Shown: positions 10,653 to 22,618, counted from the stretch's first letter. The stretch is 64,000 nt of DNA from Symbiodinium microadriaticum (GCA_001939145.1 LSRX01000696.1:46325-110324); one strand, 5' to 3'. The notes: generated from the sequence alone by a model not told the origin. Made by a program: numbers and translations.

Positions 10653-12711
10653 GTTCAACATCCAGTTTGCGCGATGGGGCGCCTTCTTGGAAGAGCTCGT
10701 GAAGCGCGCCGAGGCGATGGCAGCTGTTGCAAGGCTTTCGAAGGCACGGGTTTAGGGTTTAGGGTTTAGGGACACCCCCGACAACTCCACTCTAACCTAC
10801 CTGGGCCTACCCCATGCAGGCCGCTTACATCTCCTCGGACATTGCCAAGCGCCGGGCCTGAGTTGGTCGAGACTCGAGACAAAAGCAGGCAGGGAACTCG
10901 GAGGCTGTCGATGTGAGTAAAGTGACTTCAGATGCAGGCTGTAGTGAGTTGAGTTGCGCTGGGGCACAATCTGATGGATGCAGTCGAACCTGGATAATCA
11001 AATTTCATCCTATCCATTGCTGGCCTTTGTGTCATGCAGGATCTTGAGCCCTCAGTTTGCTTTGACTGCACTATCCAAGGGGGGAGGTCGATTCCTGATA
11101 CCACGCGCTTAAGCCCTAAACCCCAAACCCTAAAACCGTTCGAGGATCGTCCTCCGCGGTCAAGGACCCATGAGGCTTCAGGGTAGTAATATACGAGGAT
11201 GAGCATGACAACTGCAAGAAACGGCCAACGCATACAGGGTTTAGGGTTCAGGGTTTATGGGGTTCGGGGCTTAGGGTGGCAAAGATTATGTGCTGTGCAG
11301 TAGGGTGATCATCATGCAGAGTTTGCAAGGTCAGATAAACAGTACCATATGACAGGAAATGGTACCAATCATTTATTATAGCTATATGCATCCACAGCTG
11401 AAGACGATCAAGTATGGGATCCTACAGCCTTCAGAACTTTCTTTTCTAAATTCAGTTTGGGCTGAGGGCTCCGGGGCTTAAGGTTTTGCGAATGCGTGCA
11501 TGTTCAGGGGGTTAGGGGTTTTCGGGTTGGGGGGTCTTTCGATGATTAGCACAGCGACCCTGAGCAACGCAGCTCGCAGGTCAGGAGTTTGACTATTGTT
11601 ATTTACTATGTGTAGTTCCATGAGTATGCAAACTAAGGCATAAACCTAGCCGCGGAAGAAACACTGAGCTGGCCAACCCCCTTTCTGAAAGCGCGACCTC
11701 AGTCCCAAAAATCGGTGAAAGGCTTCAGGTCCACAAGTGTGTAGCTAGCGATGTCACAGACCCAACACTGATGACCGTCCGCGGGCTCGACGCAACAATT
11801 CATAGCCCGCGTAAAGTCTTTAGACCTATGGGCCCTTGAACCCCAGTGCATTAAAGACCAAAACCATGATACGAAAATAAAAACGTTAAACTCACACACC
11901 CCGACCAAATCCTTAAAGCCCTTAAACCCGGAAGCCCTTGAACCCAAGAAGCCTACAGCCCCAAACCCGATACCACTCTTAGCTCCTTCAAGGCCTCGCT
12001 TCTTCTAGATCCAGAGCTCCCGGATCCTCGACTCCACCCCGCCGAAAGAGGCTTGTGGGTTTTAGGGTTTGGGGGTTTAAGGTTTAGGGGTTTAGGGTTT
12101 AGGGGTTTAGGGTTTAGGGTTTTTGGCCGAAGGCGTGATGCTTTGAAACCAAGATGCTTGAAAGGTTTGTGTGGCTTTTTTGGGCTTTGCAGCTGGTTCA
12201 GACTATCAGCCGTACCGTTGAAGGGGTCCCTATGGTAACTATGCATCCTGTTGTCTAGGGTTTCTGGTTCAGGGTCCACCATTTTTGGAAACTCTCATAT
12301 GGGGGATCGAGAATACCTAGGGGGGGGGGGGGGAGTCTAGCCGAATTGAAAGAGGGCCCTAGCACTCAGCTCAACGGACAAATGTACAGAACAAGGGCGA
12401 TCCGCGCAAAAAGACTCAAGGTGTAAGCGCTTCAGGGGGTTTAAGGTTTTTTTGGTTTAGGGTTTAGGGTTCAGGGCCGCCTCGTCTTCCCCCGTACATC
12501 TCATGAGCCCTAAACCCAACTTTTCCTTTCAGGGTGAGTGGATGTAGTGCCTACCGCGCTCCGTCTATTTTTCTGGAAGCCCAGTGAAAAGGGCACCCCT
12601 GTTTGGATTTCTCCACAACACCGTCACTGGTGGCTCCATGCGGGCAAGCGCCTGCACCGGTCAGGAAACCATCAAGCGAGCCAACGACCCGCACTTTATC
12701 AATGTGGCAGG
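10653..12711 (+). CDS. Unidentified multi-exon gene (partial)
   Basis: Four short blocks join in phase at AG|G acceptors: 10,653-10,743 (FNIQFARWGAFLEELVKRAE...), 10,820-10,850 (AAYISSDIAK), 10,893-10,912 (NSEAVD) and 11,040-11,106 (DLEPSVCFDCTIQGGRSIP). Donors are GC, GC, GT and GC. A further open block at 12,592-12,711 (GFLHNTVTGGSMRASACTG, then ETIKRANDPHFINVAG) follows another AG|G, with a GT donor at 12,712 supplied by GTTTAGGG telomere-like text. Whether the 12.6-kb block belongs to the same gene is not known; 11,579-11,610 may be an intervening exon. The first intron (10,744-10,819) begins beside three perfect TTTAGGG units. I do not recognise the protein; start and stop are not placed. 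Confidence 0.45.
12060..12125 (+). repeat. Interstitial TTTAGGG-type array
   Basis: TTTAGGG and TTTAGGGG/TTTGGGGG variants in tandem. A 14-base poly-G follows at 12,320-12,333, and shorter TTTAGGG runs lie at 12,437-12,472 and 12,710-12,733. Confidence 0.85.
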
Positions 12712-12733
12712 GTTTAGGGTTTAGGGTTTAGGC

Positions 12734-13448
12734 CATGAGCCAATGCAAGGGCATGCTGGTGTTGATTGGAAAGCTCACGAAACTTGGAATCTTGACTGTT
12801 CGATGGCAGTTTGTGCCTATCGTAGGCTCATGCTCATTTGGCGAGGATCATGGTTAGCGGTTAGCTCGAATCTGGACAGTGTTTGTGGCACAGGCCTCCG
12901 CGTGAAACCCAATTATTGCGGGTTAGTTGCCAGCCATGATGACTTAGCTGGTTGAGCTTCAGAGACAGAGTGGAGTGAAATTCCTTTTTCGGCTGGTGAT
13001 AATGCATAATAAATTATGTCCTTGTACTATGTTTCATCTGATAGCAAATGTGAATAACGCACGTACTCAGACCCCGAAGCCAAGACTCAAAACGAACACA
13101 ACCGGACAACCCACAGACCCCTTGTGTGCAAGCTCAACGATAAAGGGACTGCGGTAGTTGCTGATTAGATTTGGAGATGAGTCAGTGTTCATTGTCTCAT
13201 TTTTTGCGGGCTTTGTTTGAGACAACTTGCTGCGATTGTTAGTGAAACTTGCTAAACAGTTCGTGCATCAAAAGTAAGCGCAGAGGTCGTCCAATTCCAC
13301 TTCATGAACGGCAACGGCAGCTTGTTGGACCGCAAGGTCGACATTTAACACAGAGGACGAGATGCTACGGCTTACATAATTTAGATAGTTATGCCATCTG
13401 ATGCCTGGACATCATCGTGTGCGCCCAATATAACAAATGAGAAAAAGA
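12734..13448. other. No feature seen
   Basis: Balanced-composition DNA after the last block of the unidentified plus-strand gene. Open frames at 12,743-12,955 and 12,975-13,157 are short and unrecognised; further exons of that gene could be hidden here. Confidence 0.35.
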
Positions 13449-16030
13449 GAGAGAGAGGGAGGGAGGGAGATATATATATATATGTAGTAATCATCATATA
13501 TATATATATATATAACAATATTGGAAGCAATATTGATTCAAAATATTATTTCCAAAAACTGAATGGTTGATAAAAGAAATAGTAGAAATATCGATTCTAA
13601 AAAACCTCCTAAGATAATTAGTTGTCTATATCTAGAAACGAATTTCTATTTTGAAGAATATTTCTTTGTTTGAATCGAAAAATATATTCGAGGTCTTCTT
13701 TAGATTAATCCGAATCTTTCAGAAATTTGATATGATTATCGTAAGGTTGCTTTATAACGTGTAATTTAAGCTGTCTTATATATTCTCCTATTTTGAAGAG
13801 GCGTATTTATTCGTGAGTTTGGTTCAAGAAAATATTAATAATTCGTGATTTAGGGGGCAAGTTGATGATTATCGATTAAATAATGAGAATTAATTTCTAT
13901 AAAGATTTTTGATGATACGAAAATATAGAAGAAAGATTTTTTATTAAATTTGATAAGAGAAATTATTTTGTTTTTTGAAATTTTTTTAATATATTTTCAT
14001 AAAAGACGGTTAGCCTTATCTATTTGGAATCGCATATTCCTTATATTTTTTATGATATTTTGATCGAATATATGGGAACGAATATTATTTTGGATGATGA
14101 ACTCGTTTTAGATGAGATTATAGATTTGATTAATATGATTATAATATTTATTTTGAAGAGTTAAGATTTTTCTCGTCGATTTGATATTTGAGCATATATA
14201 TATATAGTTTTTTTTCTATATTCTTTGTTATTTGATTATTAATAATTAGAAATAATATTTACAATATGAAGCTATTAAATAGATTCTGATATGGGAGGGT
14301 AGATATTTAATATAATTATTATAAAAATATTATAAGACACATATAAATCGAATATATGAAGTAATGAAATCTGAATATGAAATTGTATTGATACGAATCG
14401 AAAAAATGGATTCATATTATAAAATTAAGTATTTTTTTAAAATCTTTAACGGACCTTTTGAGATTATTACTATATGATGAATTAGCTAATAGCCAAATTT
14501 TTTTGGAATAAGGCGAAATTTTTGAATATGGTCAAAGAAAAAGAAATATTTAATAAACCGAATTGAAGGAGAGAATATGCAAATTAGGGCGAATTATTCT
14601 TCGATTATATCTAATTTTTCTCAAAAGGAAATTATGACTAGCACATAGAATGATAATTTATGTCCTTACCGAGAAAAAAAAGAAATTCGATTTATAATCT
14701 TTCAAAAAATAAATGAAGTCGAAAAATGTCTTTAGTAGAGATAATTCGAAGGACGATATGATATATCTGTCATATACGAAGAATTAATTGAATTATGATA
14801 ATATCTAAAGAAATAAAAAAATATATTCTCTTATTTATTATGAAATTAAAATCTTACGGTCTATCTAATTAATTTTCTCACCAAATTTCGTTTATTCGAG
14901 TTCATCGAATATTTCTAAAGCGGGCTGGGAATATACAAGGTTCAATAAGAAAAAAATTCGAAATAAGATCTCTTAATTTTAAATTTCTAATCTTTTATAG
15001 ATTTTCAATCTTGGCTGAGATAATTATTAATGAATAAATAATATCTATATATTCTATCTAAAATATCTCTATGAACGAAGTTATGATTCAAAATAATCAC
15101 GAGTATCATATCAAATCAATATAAATATTATCAAATGAAAGGGTCGGCATATCGAATTTATATGAATTATTATAGTTTTGCGATGTATACGAAAAAATAT
15201 CATTTATTTCTTAATCAAATGTATTATCAGAAATTATTATTAGAGACAATCAAAATAATATTAACAAAATAATATGTAATTTTTCGACATAATAATAAAT
15301 ATAAAAAATTCAAAAATCAAACCATTCAATATCTCATTTATCAAAAATCAAGTTTCTTATTCCATCAAAAATCCGAGAAAATATTTCAAATAACTCATTA
15401 AAAAATTTCCATAATTTTTTTTATAAGAATTAAAACTCTATAAGAAAGATCGAAAAATTTTTTGCAAAAGTAAAAAGAAGAAATAATACGCGAGATTTAT
15501 ATTTCCTTTAAAAAATATATACGGAAAAATTAGTACAATAATCTTATAGAAATATATAAATGACAAGCCTCCTATCAATATATATCATAAAATCACGAGC
15601 CAATTCAAATATCTTCCGACCGTCCATAAAATCACGAGCCAATTCAAATATCTTCCGACCGTCCATCTAAATAACGATTCGAAATAATTCACCAACTTTT
15701 CCTCTTCCCAAGAAAATAGAGACTTCATTTCGACATTTATATTACACTAGTGTGCGAGTCGCAGAAAAATATATTTATATAAATAAAGATAATAGTATAT
15801 TCTTCCTACCAATCTCTTCTTTATTATTAACGATCTATGCCGGTATAAGTTCTATTATTCCCCGCCGCCGCCAATAACGATAACATAAACAAAATTTCTT
15901 GAATTTCTTTTTCGACTCAGTAAATGGAGATCATCGAGAAATCTATTCTAGATTTTTTATAATATATACATTTTTTACTCCATCGTTGAAGATTAGAAAT
16001 ATATCATATTTCCCAGCCAAGCTTATTATG
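13449..16030. other. Large AT-rich island without ORFs
   Basis: After a (GA)n/(GGGA)n/(TA)n boundary at 13,449-13,513, composition falls to roughly a quarter G+C for about 2.5 kb and returns to normal near 16,030. Every frame is interrupted; no frame of 60 codons exists from 13.2 to 15.9 kb. No telomere-like words occur inside, unlike both flanks. Possible origins are organellar or foreign DNA, or a heavily decayed transposon. I could not recognise cox1, cob, cox3, rRNA or plastid genes by eye. Confidence 0.6.
15586..15663. repeat. 39-bp direct tandem duplication
   Basis: Positions 15,586-15,624 and 15,625-15,663 are identical 39-mers (cataaaatcacgagcc ... ccgaccgtc). Perfect identity inside otherwise decayed DNA indicates a recent duplication or an assembly artefact. 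Confidence 0.95.
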
Positions 16031-16645
16031 GCACAGATCAGCTCGTTTGCCTTCCGAATCTTCCAAAGACCTTGGTGGTGTTGTTCGTGGGGCAAAACCA
16101 GTTTCATATAGCGCCGCTCCGGCTACTCGTCAAACAAGGCATATATGTTGCTTGCGTCGTATTAGCACCTGGTAGGCTGGTAGGACCTTACAATCCCTGG
16201 CTTTGGAAATGGTTGATCCTGAATTTAGACTGAATTGAACATTAGACAAGGCAGGGCCTGATGAGAGATAATCGCAAGCTTTCGGGTGTCTGTTCTTGAG
16301 CCGCGTTTCGGACCGTCACGCAGATCAAGTGGGCTTCTAGGCTTTTTGTAAACGTTCGTAGAGGTTCCTTCATTCGAAGCAGAGTCTCCTTCGATGGAGG
16401 TCACAACAAAAGCAGTATGTGGATGTCTGCCAATGACTGCCTGTGACCGTGCAAATTACGCAATGCATCGTATGCCTATATCGAATATCTCTGAGGATAC
16501 CGCGGCTCATCGCTTGATCCTTGGTACTCGAGTCCACACCTTAGTTGGGTGTCGCTCTGTTGGCACTCGCGGAGTAGGTTACCTCATGATTCAAGTTGCA
16601 TAGGAGCGGAAGTTTTCCGTCGAACGCAGCAGAAAAATGGCCTTT

Positions 16646-17152
16646 CTACAGCAAGCTGGCGACACGACTAACTTGGTGCACGACCGGGTAGCTCGGATAT
16701 CGAAGTAAGAAGGAGTAACCGAACAGCGTCAGTCGCGTCCCACGGCACCGCTGTGAGAATGAAGCGGAAGACTGCAAGCCACGCACTTTGCATGAAGAGC
16801 CAGGTTCTTCTTTGAACAAGCTGGGAATCTTCAGCAACACGCAGACCTGCTGGAGATCTGTCAGTGACACAGTCAAGAGGTCCTTGCAGGCAATGCTTTC
16901 CTTGCCTTGTCGACTATGTGCATGTCTGCAGCCTTGATAGCCTTTCAACGTCTTGTAAATAAAGTTCTCCACCCTCCATGTACACCGAAGCACGCACAGT
17001 TTCCACAGGACATCTATGAAGATTCCTGGGACATAGCTGTCTCTCATGTCAAATGTCAGCCGGATTTCACCGGCCTCATGGGATTGGGAGCAGGGCTTGG
17101 AAAATCCAAGTGAAAGCTCTGTGGTTCGTGGCTTGGGGTTCATGCTGCTCAA
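16646..17152 (-). CDS. Possible coding block, unidentified
   Basis: An uninterrupted frame of 168 codons, second longest non-repetitive frame in the window. The middle part (e.g. DLLTVSLTDLQQVCVLLKIP) has protein-like composition, and AG/GC/GA positions at its edges could act as splice sites. No domain or catalytic motif was recognised. It lies upstream of nothing identifiable on its strand and could be a transposon remnant or an exon of an unrecognised gene. Confidence 0.3.
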   Translation of the reverse strand: MSSMNPKPRTTELSLGFSKPCSQSHEAGEIRLTFDMRDSYVPGIFIDVLWKLCVLRCTWRVENFIYKTLKGYQGCRHAHSRQGKESIACKDLLTVSLTDLQQVCVLLKIPSLFKEEPGSSCKVRGLQSSASFSQRCRGTRLTLFGYSFLLRYPSYPVVHQVSRVASLL

Positions 17153-18203
17153 GAAGCTTATTGCTATTGTTACTGTGATTACAGGTGTTTGTTTCTTTAT
17201 TACTATGTATGTATTGTTACAATTATTACTATTCTTCTCATTATTATTTCTATTATTAATAATATGATTATTACTATTATTATTACTAGTTATAACTAGT
17301 AACTAGTTCTACTAGTATCGATTCTATGAACCGAAAGCAGCGAAGCGCTGTTCGTGCAAGGTCGGATCACTCTTCAAGTCTTTAAGACCTTCGGCACAAA
17401 CTCCCTGCATTGCAGGGGAACCGAACCAGGCCTCCCAACTCCTGGAAAATGCCACACATCTCGCACAAAAAAGCATTCAGCCTTCGGCAGCTTGCAGATC
17501 ACACTTCAAGGCACCGTTATAGGAACCCTCAAAACCTGAAGGAACCCTCTTTGAAACCCTGTAGAACCGCTGAAAGTGTGCACTGCATCTCCTAGCGAAG
17601 AAAAGCTACCCACCGGAGACCGCAGCCTTGACTCAAAGACTATAGGGGCGTTAAAACTCGGTTTAAGGCTAAGGCGGTTTAGGTGTTTTAAACAAGGTGT
17701 AGGGCTTGGGGTTTGGGGAATCATACGAGGACTAGAAGGACCAAGTGCTACCTATTCAGATACTTAGTATAGTCACTCCTGAGAAGTATTGCGCACATAA
17801 GCTCCGTCAAAACCCGAGCTCTGATTTCTGATGCGCTTTTCGGTCTCTGCTGCGTCTCCTTGAGAATTCAAGATTTTGATAGGCAAAAAAGCTGCCCAAA
17901 AGGAGCCACCAGGTTTTGGTTGTGGGTATTTGGCGAAACTCTCATGGAAGAAGCCTTGCTGAGGAGCGTGGTCATCCCTTATTTAGCGCATTTAGAACCC
18001 AGCTCTGATTAGGCAGTTTCAGGCTCCTGTTGGCCCGAGCAGCTACCGACCTCAGAAGGATATGCAGTTCTTGTCATAGACTGTGCTGCTAGAATCTCCT
18101 AGAATGAGGTGTTCACTCGTCCACGGAGCCAAGCGCCCCGGTTGGAAAGTCTGTGCATAGGCCATCGAAGATCGCAACACCTCTACAGTGAGTTGTGGAA
18201 CTC
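17153..18203. other. Non-coding stretch 3' of the ankyrin gene
   Basis: TTACTATTATT-rich simple sequence at 17,160-17,315, then ordinary DNA with short unrecognised frames on both strands. The last few hundred bases probably include the 3' UTR of the ankyrin-repeat gene. Confidence 0.4.
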
Positions 18204-20955
18204 CTACAGCTTGGTTGTGCACATGTCCGAGTCTTCTGTGCCCACGTCAGAGATGCAAGCATAAGTAGGATCCGCCAATGCAGAAAGGACATAATCAGGA
18301 GCTCCCATCTCAATGGCTAAGTCGGCTGCAGTCCGCCCTCGTGCATTTCGCAGATCTGTTCGGGCTCCTGCTGCCAGCAGGGCCTTGGTAGCCTCAAAGG
18401 ATGTCGTTATGATGCTGCCCATGAGAGGGGTGGCGCCGTAGTGATGGTATGCATAAGCACTCAGCTTCGATTCGCTCCATCGGTGTCGCAAACTGAGGCA
18501 TCCGAACCAAATGCCTAGTGGGCTCAAAAACGGCGTTGCTAACTGGTGGTTTACATCCGCTTTCATCGTGATCAAAGCCGACATCACCTCTGCAGTTCCC
18601 GCTCCATGGAGGAGGGCATCGTGCACGGAAAGGTGAACTTCTTGACTTGGCGTCAGAGGCAGCAGTACCTTGATAGCTTCGATGGAACCTGCAAGAGCTC
18701 CCACTCGGAAGGCGGTAGCATCCAGGATATTCCGGCGAATCGGATCTACGCCAGCCGAAAGCAAAGCATCAATGCCATTCACGTTGTTTGCAAAGGCGGC
18801 CCAATGAAGCGCCGTCGCTCCGTAGCGATCCAGTAACCTCAAATCTGCCCGACAGCCTAAGAGGACATGGAGAGCATCGTTGTTCGAAAGGAAGGCGCAC
18901 ATGTGGATCAAGTGAGCGTTCTGTCCGAATGTGCTCGATGGCTGCGTATTCTCGATGCGATCATCTACATTTGCACGCATCTCTAGAAGCGCCATCATCA
19001 ACAGCGGACTGCCATCCAAAGCAGCAAAGCAGACTGGAGTCCAGCCAGCAGCTGTTCGCTCAGAGACGGACTGAAAACCATTCTGGAGCAGAAAGCTTTC
19101 TGCAGCGAACTTAGCCGGGTCTTGCGTGCCGGACTGAACTGCTGGCACCAGGTCATCAATTGGGTTCAGGGGGAGACCCCTGTAGTGGACACGCTGCAGG
19201 TTCAGCATCAATCGGTAGTTGTGAACCTCGCCCTGCAGCAGATATGAGTGCAGCTTCCTCCGCACCATGCCTTGTAAAACCTGCGCTATCATTTGCCGAT
19301 CCGACTCCACAGTAAAATGCCCTAGTCCTACAGGGGCCTTTTCCCGGCCGAAGGGTGCTACTTCCTCGTGGTGAGTAGCACTCTTGAACTCTACGGCGAA
19401 GCATGCATCAGCCCTTGTCGTCAGCTCTTGCGCCATGCGCTCTAACCTGCACCACCCTCGGCTTTCCCAACTGCGGCGGTTCAGAGTGAACTCCTGCTCT
19501 GTGTGCTGCACAGGGGGGCATAGGATGATGAAGAACTGGCACCTGTCCACGTAAGTCGGAATGCTTCGTATGGCCAACTGACGCGGCTGTTCGGCTGAGG
19601 CAGACTGAGGGCAGGAGAAGAAGTCGTACCAAACGAAGAGCCTCTTGGCTGACCTTCTTATGGGTAGTTCCCGAAAGTAGGGTCCCCTTTAGGGTCCTTT
19701 TTATAAGGGCGCACGGGGACCCTAACTTAGAGAACTAGGCTTATATCGGCTGGCGCCGGGTGCCAACTCAAGCCTCTTGTACCTACAGACACAATGCAGG
19801 TAGTGCATTTCGTGTTCAAGATCCGTGCCTGTTTGCACACTGCCAGAAGGCCAGAGTAACTCATTCGCGTTTTAAGTGTGCGACAAGTGGTCAAACCACG
19901 TAACTACAAACCCACCCTTTCGGAAGCACGCCACAATAAAAACATGTGCGTGGTTGTTTGAGGGCTGCCTGATCGCTTCCTGAGTATGCTTCTTACAACT
20001 CAAACCCCGCAACACACTGCCTGGGCAGCACTTGGCATCTCCCTCATACCCTAAACCCCAAACCCTGAGCCCTACACCCTAAGCTCAAAACCCTAAGCCG
20101 CGTAAGATCGGACATGGGGCATCTGATCGGCCGACAGATTGCCTCGCCCCCCGGTATAAAGTTCGAAGCTGATGTTTCCGGATATCGAGCAAGCCCCCGA
20201 CCTGGATTTAGGGCTCAGGGCGTCGGAACTTCGTATGTATAGGGCTTAGGGTTTATGGAGCTTAGGGTTTCGCGCGGAGGATTTAGAGCTTACAGTAGGC
20301 CGTTTTAATTTCGGGGTCCGGAGGGGTGCTTGGGGACCTACAGTAAAAAGTGGACCAAAAAAGAGGCTCGGATTTATGGTACCCTAAACCCACAATTCCT
20401 AAATACCTGAACCCATAAATCCCTTAACCCATAAGCCCCCTAAGCTAGATCTCCAGCAAGGTTCTCAAGGAGTCGAACTACCAACCTTGGAGGCTCCCCA
20501 AGTTTTTGGATGTCGCGAGTTTCTGGAAAAATCATCTGCGCTGGAGCTTATAATGACTTAAGCAAAGGGCACCGGGGCCGTTAATAACCTAAGTAAAGAG
20601 CAGAACTCAAGAAATACGTCTTCTTGTTCTGCCACAGCGGCATAATGTTTTTCAAAGCATCCTGCAATACACAAAACTGCTCCATGTTTGGATCCGGATG
20701 AGAGGAGCTCGCCCACTGATGTGATACGAACATGGCATTGCCTTGGCTCTCGTCGGAGTTCAAGGACCCATTCGCCAGTAGCGTCTCATGTGGGACGAGT
20801 TCTTTCATGCTAATTACGACGTCGGCAGCCACCACGTACATCTCGAAGGAATGCGATGGGCTTGTTCTCAATTCCCCACCATCTCCACCCAGGAGATTCT
20901 GCGCGAGGCGCTCCAGCGGAGTGGCTTCATCTGGTGCACATGCATGCCACGACAT
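18204..20955 (-). CDS. Ankyrin-repeat protein, two exons
   Basis: Exon 1 is 20,618-20,955 and exon 2 is 18,204-19,686. The 931-bp intron (19,687-20,617) has GT and AG ends (AAGAC|GTATTT ... CTAAAG|GGGACC), phase 2, and the join gives 606 residues. Exon 1 starts at Met 20,955 and carries AMFVSHQWASSSHPDP. Just after the join comes KRLFVWYDFFSCPQ, then LAIRSIPTYVDRC and RSWESRGWCRLE. This is an N-terminal block I know from many dinoflagellate ankyrin proteins of unknown function. From about residue 290 come ankyrin units such as GWTPVCFAALDGSPLLM, YGATALHWAAFANNV, GATPLMGSIITTSFEATKAL and GRTAADLAIEMGAP. Ankyrin repeats bind proteins; the partner is unknown. The intron holds CCCTAAA and TTTAGGG text at 20,048-20,430. 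A further small exon inside the intron cannot be excluded. Confidence 0.85.
20048..20430. repeat. Telomere-like words within the ankyrin-gene intron
   Basis: CCCTAAA-type text at 20,048-20,095 and 20,381-20,435 flanks TTTAGGG-type text at 20,205-20,285, so both orientations occur inside one intron. Confidence 0.75.
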
Positions 20956-21373
20956 GGCAGCTAAGCAAAACCTTTTCAGTCAGTTTGACTGAAGCATGTG
21001 CAGATGGGTGGTGAACCTTGAGACCTGGCAATAGTGCGACGTAGAGCTGAAAGAAACCGTGAAAGCAAGCTGGAGCATCTACGCACATGCACCCTGTCGA
21101 TTCTAGACCGTGCATATTGAATCCTGCGCCTGCCAACATGCTTGGGACTGCGCGAGCTCTTACGACCCTTGTTTAGATGGGTCGCCAGGATCCGGCCATG
21201 ATGTCGTGCAGGACTCTTCGGCCTTAGGCTGAAGCATTTCGACTTGGGTCCTAACATCATCGGCAAAAGCGCAACCTCAAGAGTACAGTGATTATGCAAG
21301 TGCCCGTGTCGCAAGCAACACCAGAATGATCAGCAAGAGTCGTGGTAGTGATGGTGGCTGCAAAAGCAGGAGT

Positions 21374-21559
21374 CTATATGCCATCACGCCGTTGTGGTGC
21401 AGACGTGGTTGTTGGTGCTTTCATCGGCGCAGTTGTTTTCAGCACCATCGTCACATGAATTATCTCCGCTGGAAACATCAGCATCATCAAGAAAAAATGC
21501 AAGAACAATAACAATAACAAGAACAAGCACAAGAACAATAAGACAAATAAGAACAACAG

Positions 21560-21593
<34 letters not shown>

Positions 21594-21600
21594 CACAACC

Positions 21601-21651
<51 letters not shown>

Positions 21652-21895
21652 TCAACATCAACATCAACATCAACATCAACAACAACATCAACATCAACAT
21701 CAACAACAACAACAACAACAACAACGACGACGACGACGACGACGACAACGCTCCGACATGACGTAAACGCACGAAGCGCACATGCCGGTTGCATTGGTTT
21801 TTACAGCATTTCCGACACTTCAATGGCCGAAAACTTCGGTAGCGTCGGTAGTTTCTGTGTCTGGATTTCCACGTGGTGGCAAGTGGCGAACGCAT
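21374..21895 (-). repeat. Inverted copy A of a head-plus-trinucleotide-array element
   Basis: A (CAA)n/(CATCAA)n/(CGA)n array at 21,490-21,750 abuts a conserved head. Read on the minus strand, the head encodes KNQCNRHVRFVRLRHVGA. The same head precedes the array at 22.93 kb on the plus strand (KNRCQRHVGFARLHHVGA). Long Thr/Ser/Val/Leu frames over the array are repeat translations, not genes. Confidence 0.7.
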
Positions 21896-22009
21896 CGCTA
21901 TTTACACGGTTTTCTGTGCTTTCTATGTTTGAAAGGACACAAGATATGGCCTCGTAAGAGAAGGACAGTTCTGTAATCTGTAGTCTGATTGTTGAGAGAA
22001 AGTGCTGTA

Positions 22010-22135
22010 AATTACAGCATGTCGCGTTACACAGGAATTTATGTTTGGTTGGTTTTCGCTGCTTCTACACACGTTTTGCAAGGTTTTCTGTGCATTCCAG
22101 CATGACAGAGGAAGTTATGTTTGGTTAGTTGTGTC
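22010..22135. repeat. Short direct repeat
   Basis: The phrases aggaatttatgtttggttggtt (22,034) and aggaagttatgtttggttagtt (22,109), each after a cagcatg word, form two degenerate copies about 75-85 bp apart. Confidence 0.6.
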
Positions 22136-22319
22136 TGGTCAAAAGGTCTAGACCGGTAAAGACTGCAACCTCGCGAGCGCAAGGACAACAACAGAGCACA
22201 GCAGCACAAACCCCTACAGTGGCTCCAACAAGAGGCAAACGCGCAAAATGGCCATGCAAGTACACTGTAATTATGTGCATATATAGCGCATGTCGATGTC
22301 CTTTAATGACGGAATTATC

Positions 22320-22510
22320 CCCCCCGTGCCCAGACCGACCCACCCTCTCCGCACGTATCCCTTGTGCTTTTGTGTATATGTCTATATGTGTCTGTGAACG
22401 TCGATGGCGAAGAAATGCGAAGGCAAGGAAAGACGAAAAAGAGAGCGAATGAGGTCTGTCCAACGAAGTTCAATGACGNCCCCCCGGCCCAGACCCACCG
22501 AGAGAGAAGG
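22320..22510. repeat. Degenerate duplicated C-rich phrase with an ambiguous base
   Basis: CCCCCCCGTGCCCAGACCGA near 22,320 and CCCCCGGCCCAGACCCACC near 22,480 are related. A single undetermined base at 22,479 sits in the second copy. Confidence 0.5.
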
Positions 22511-22618
22511 AAGTCTCCCTTTTCCACATCGCAATGGACCACGTACATTAATAAGTTTCGGTCATGGAGTCGCTCTATCCCAACTCGCACTCCCACAAAA
22601 AAGGCCAAATAGAGGAAC

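Noticed and set aside
21374-21957. Three overlapping 136-187-residue frames rich in Thr, Val or Leu
   Set aside because: Translations of the CAA/CATCAA microsatellite on both strands.
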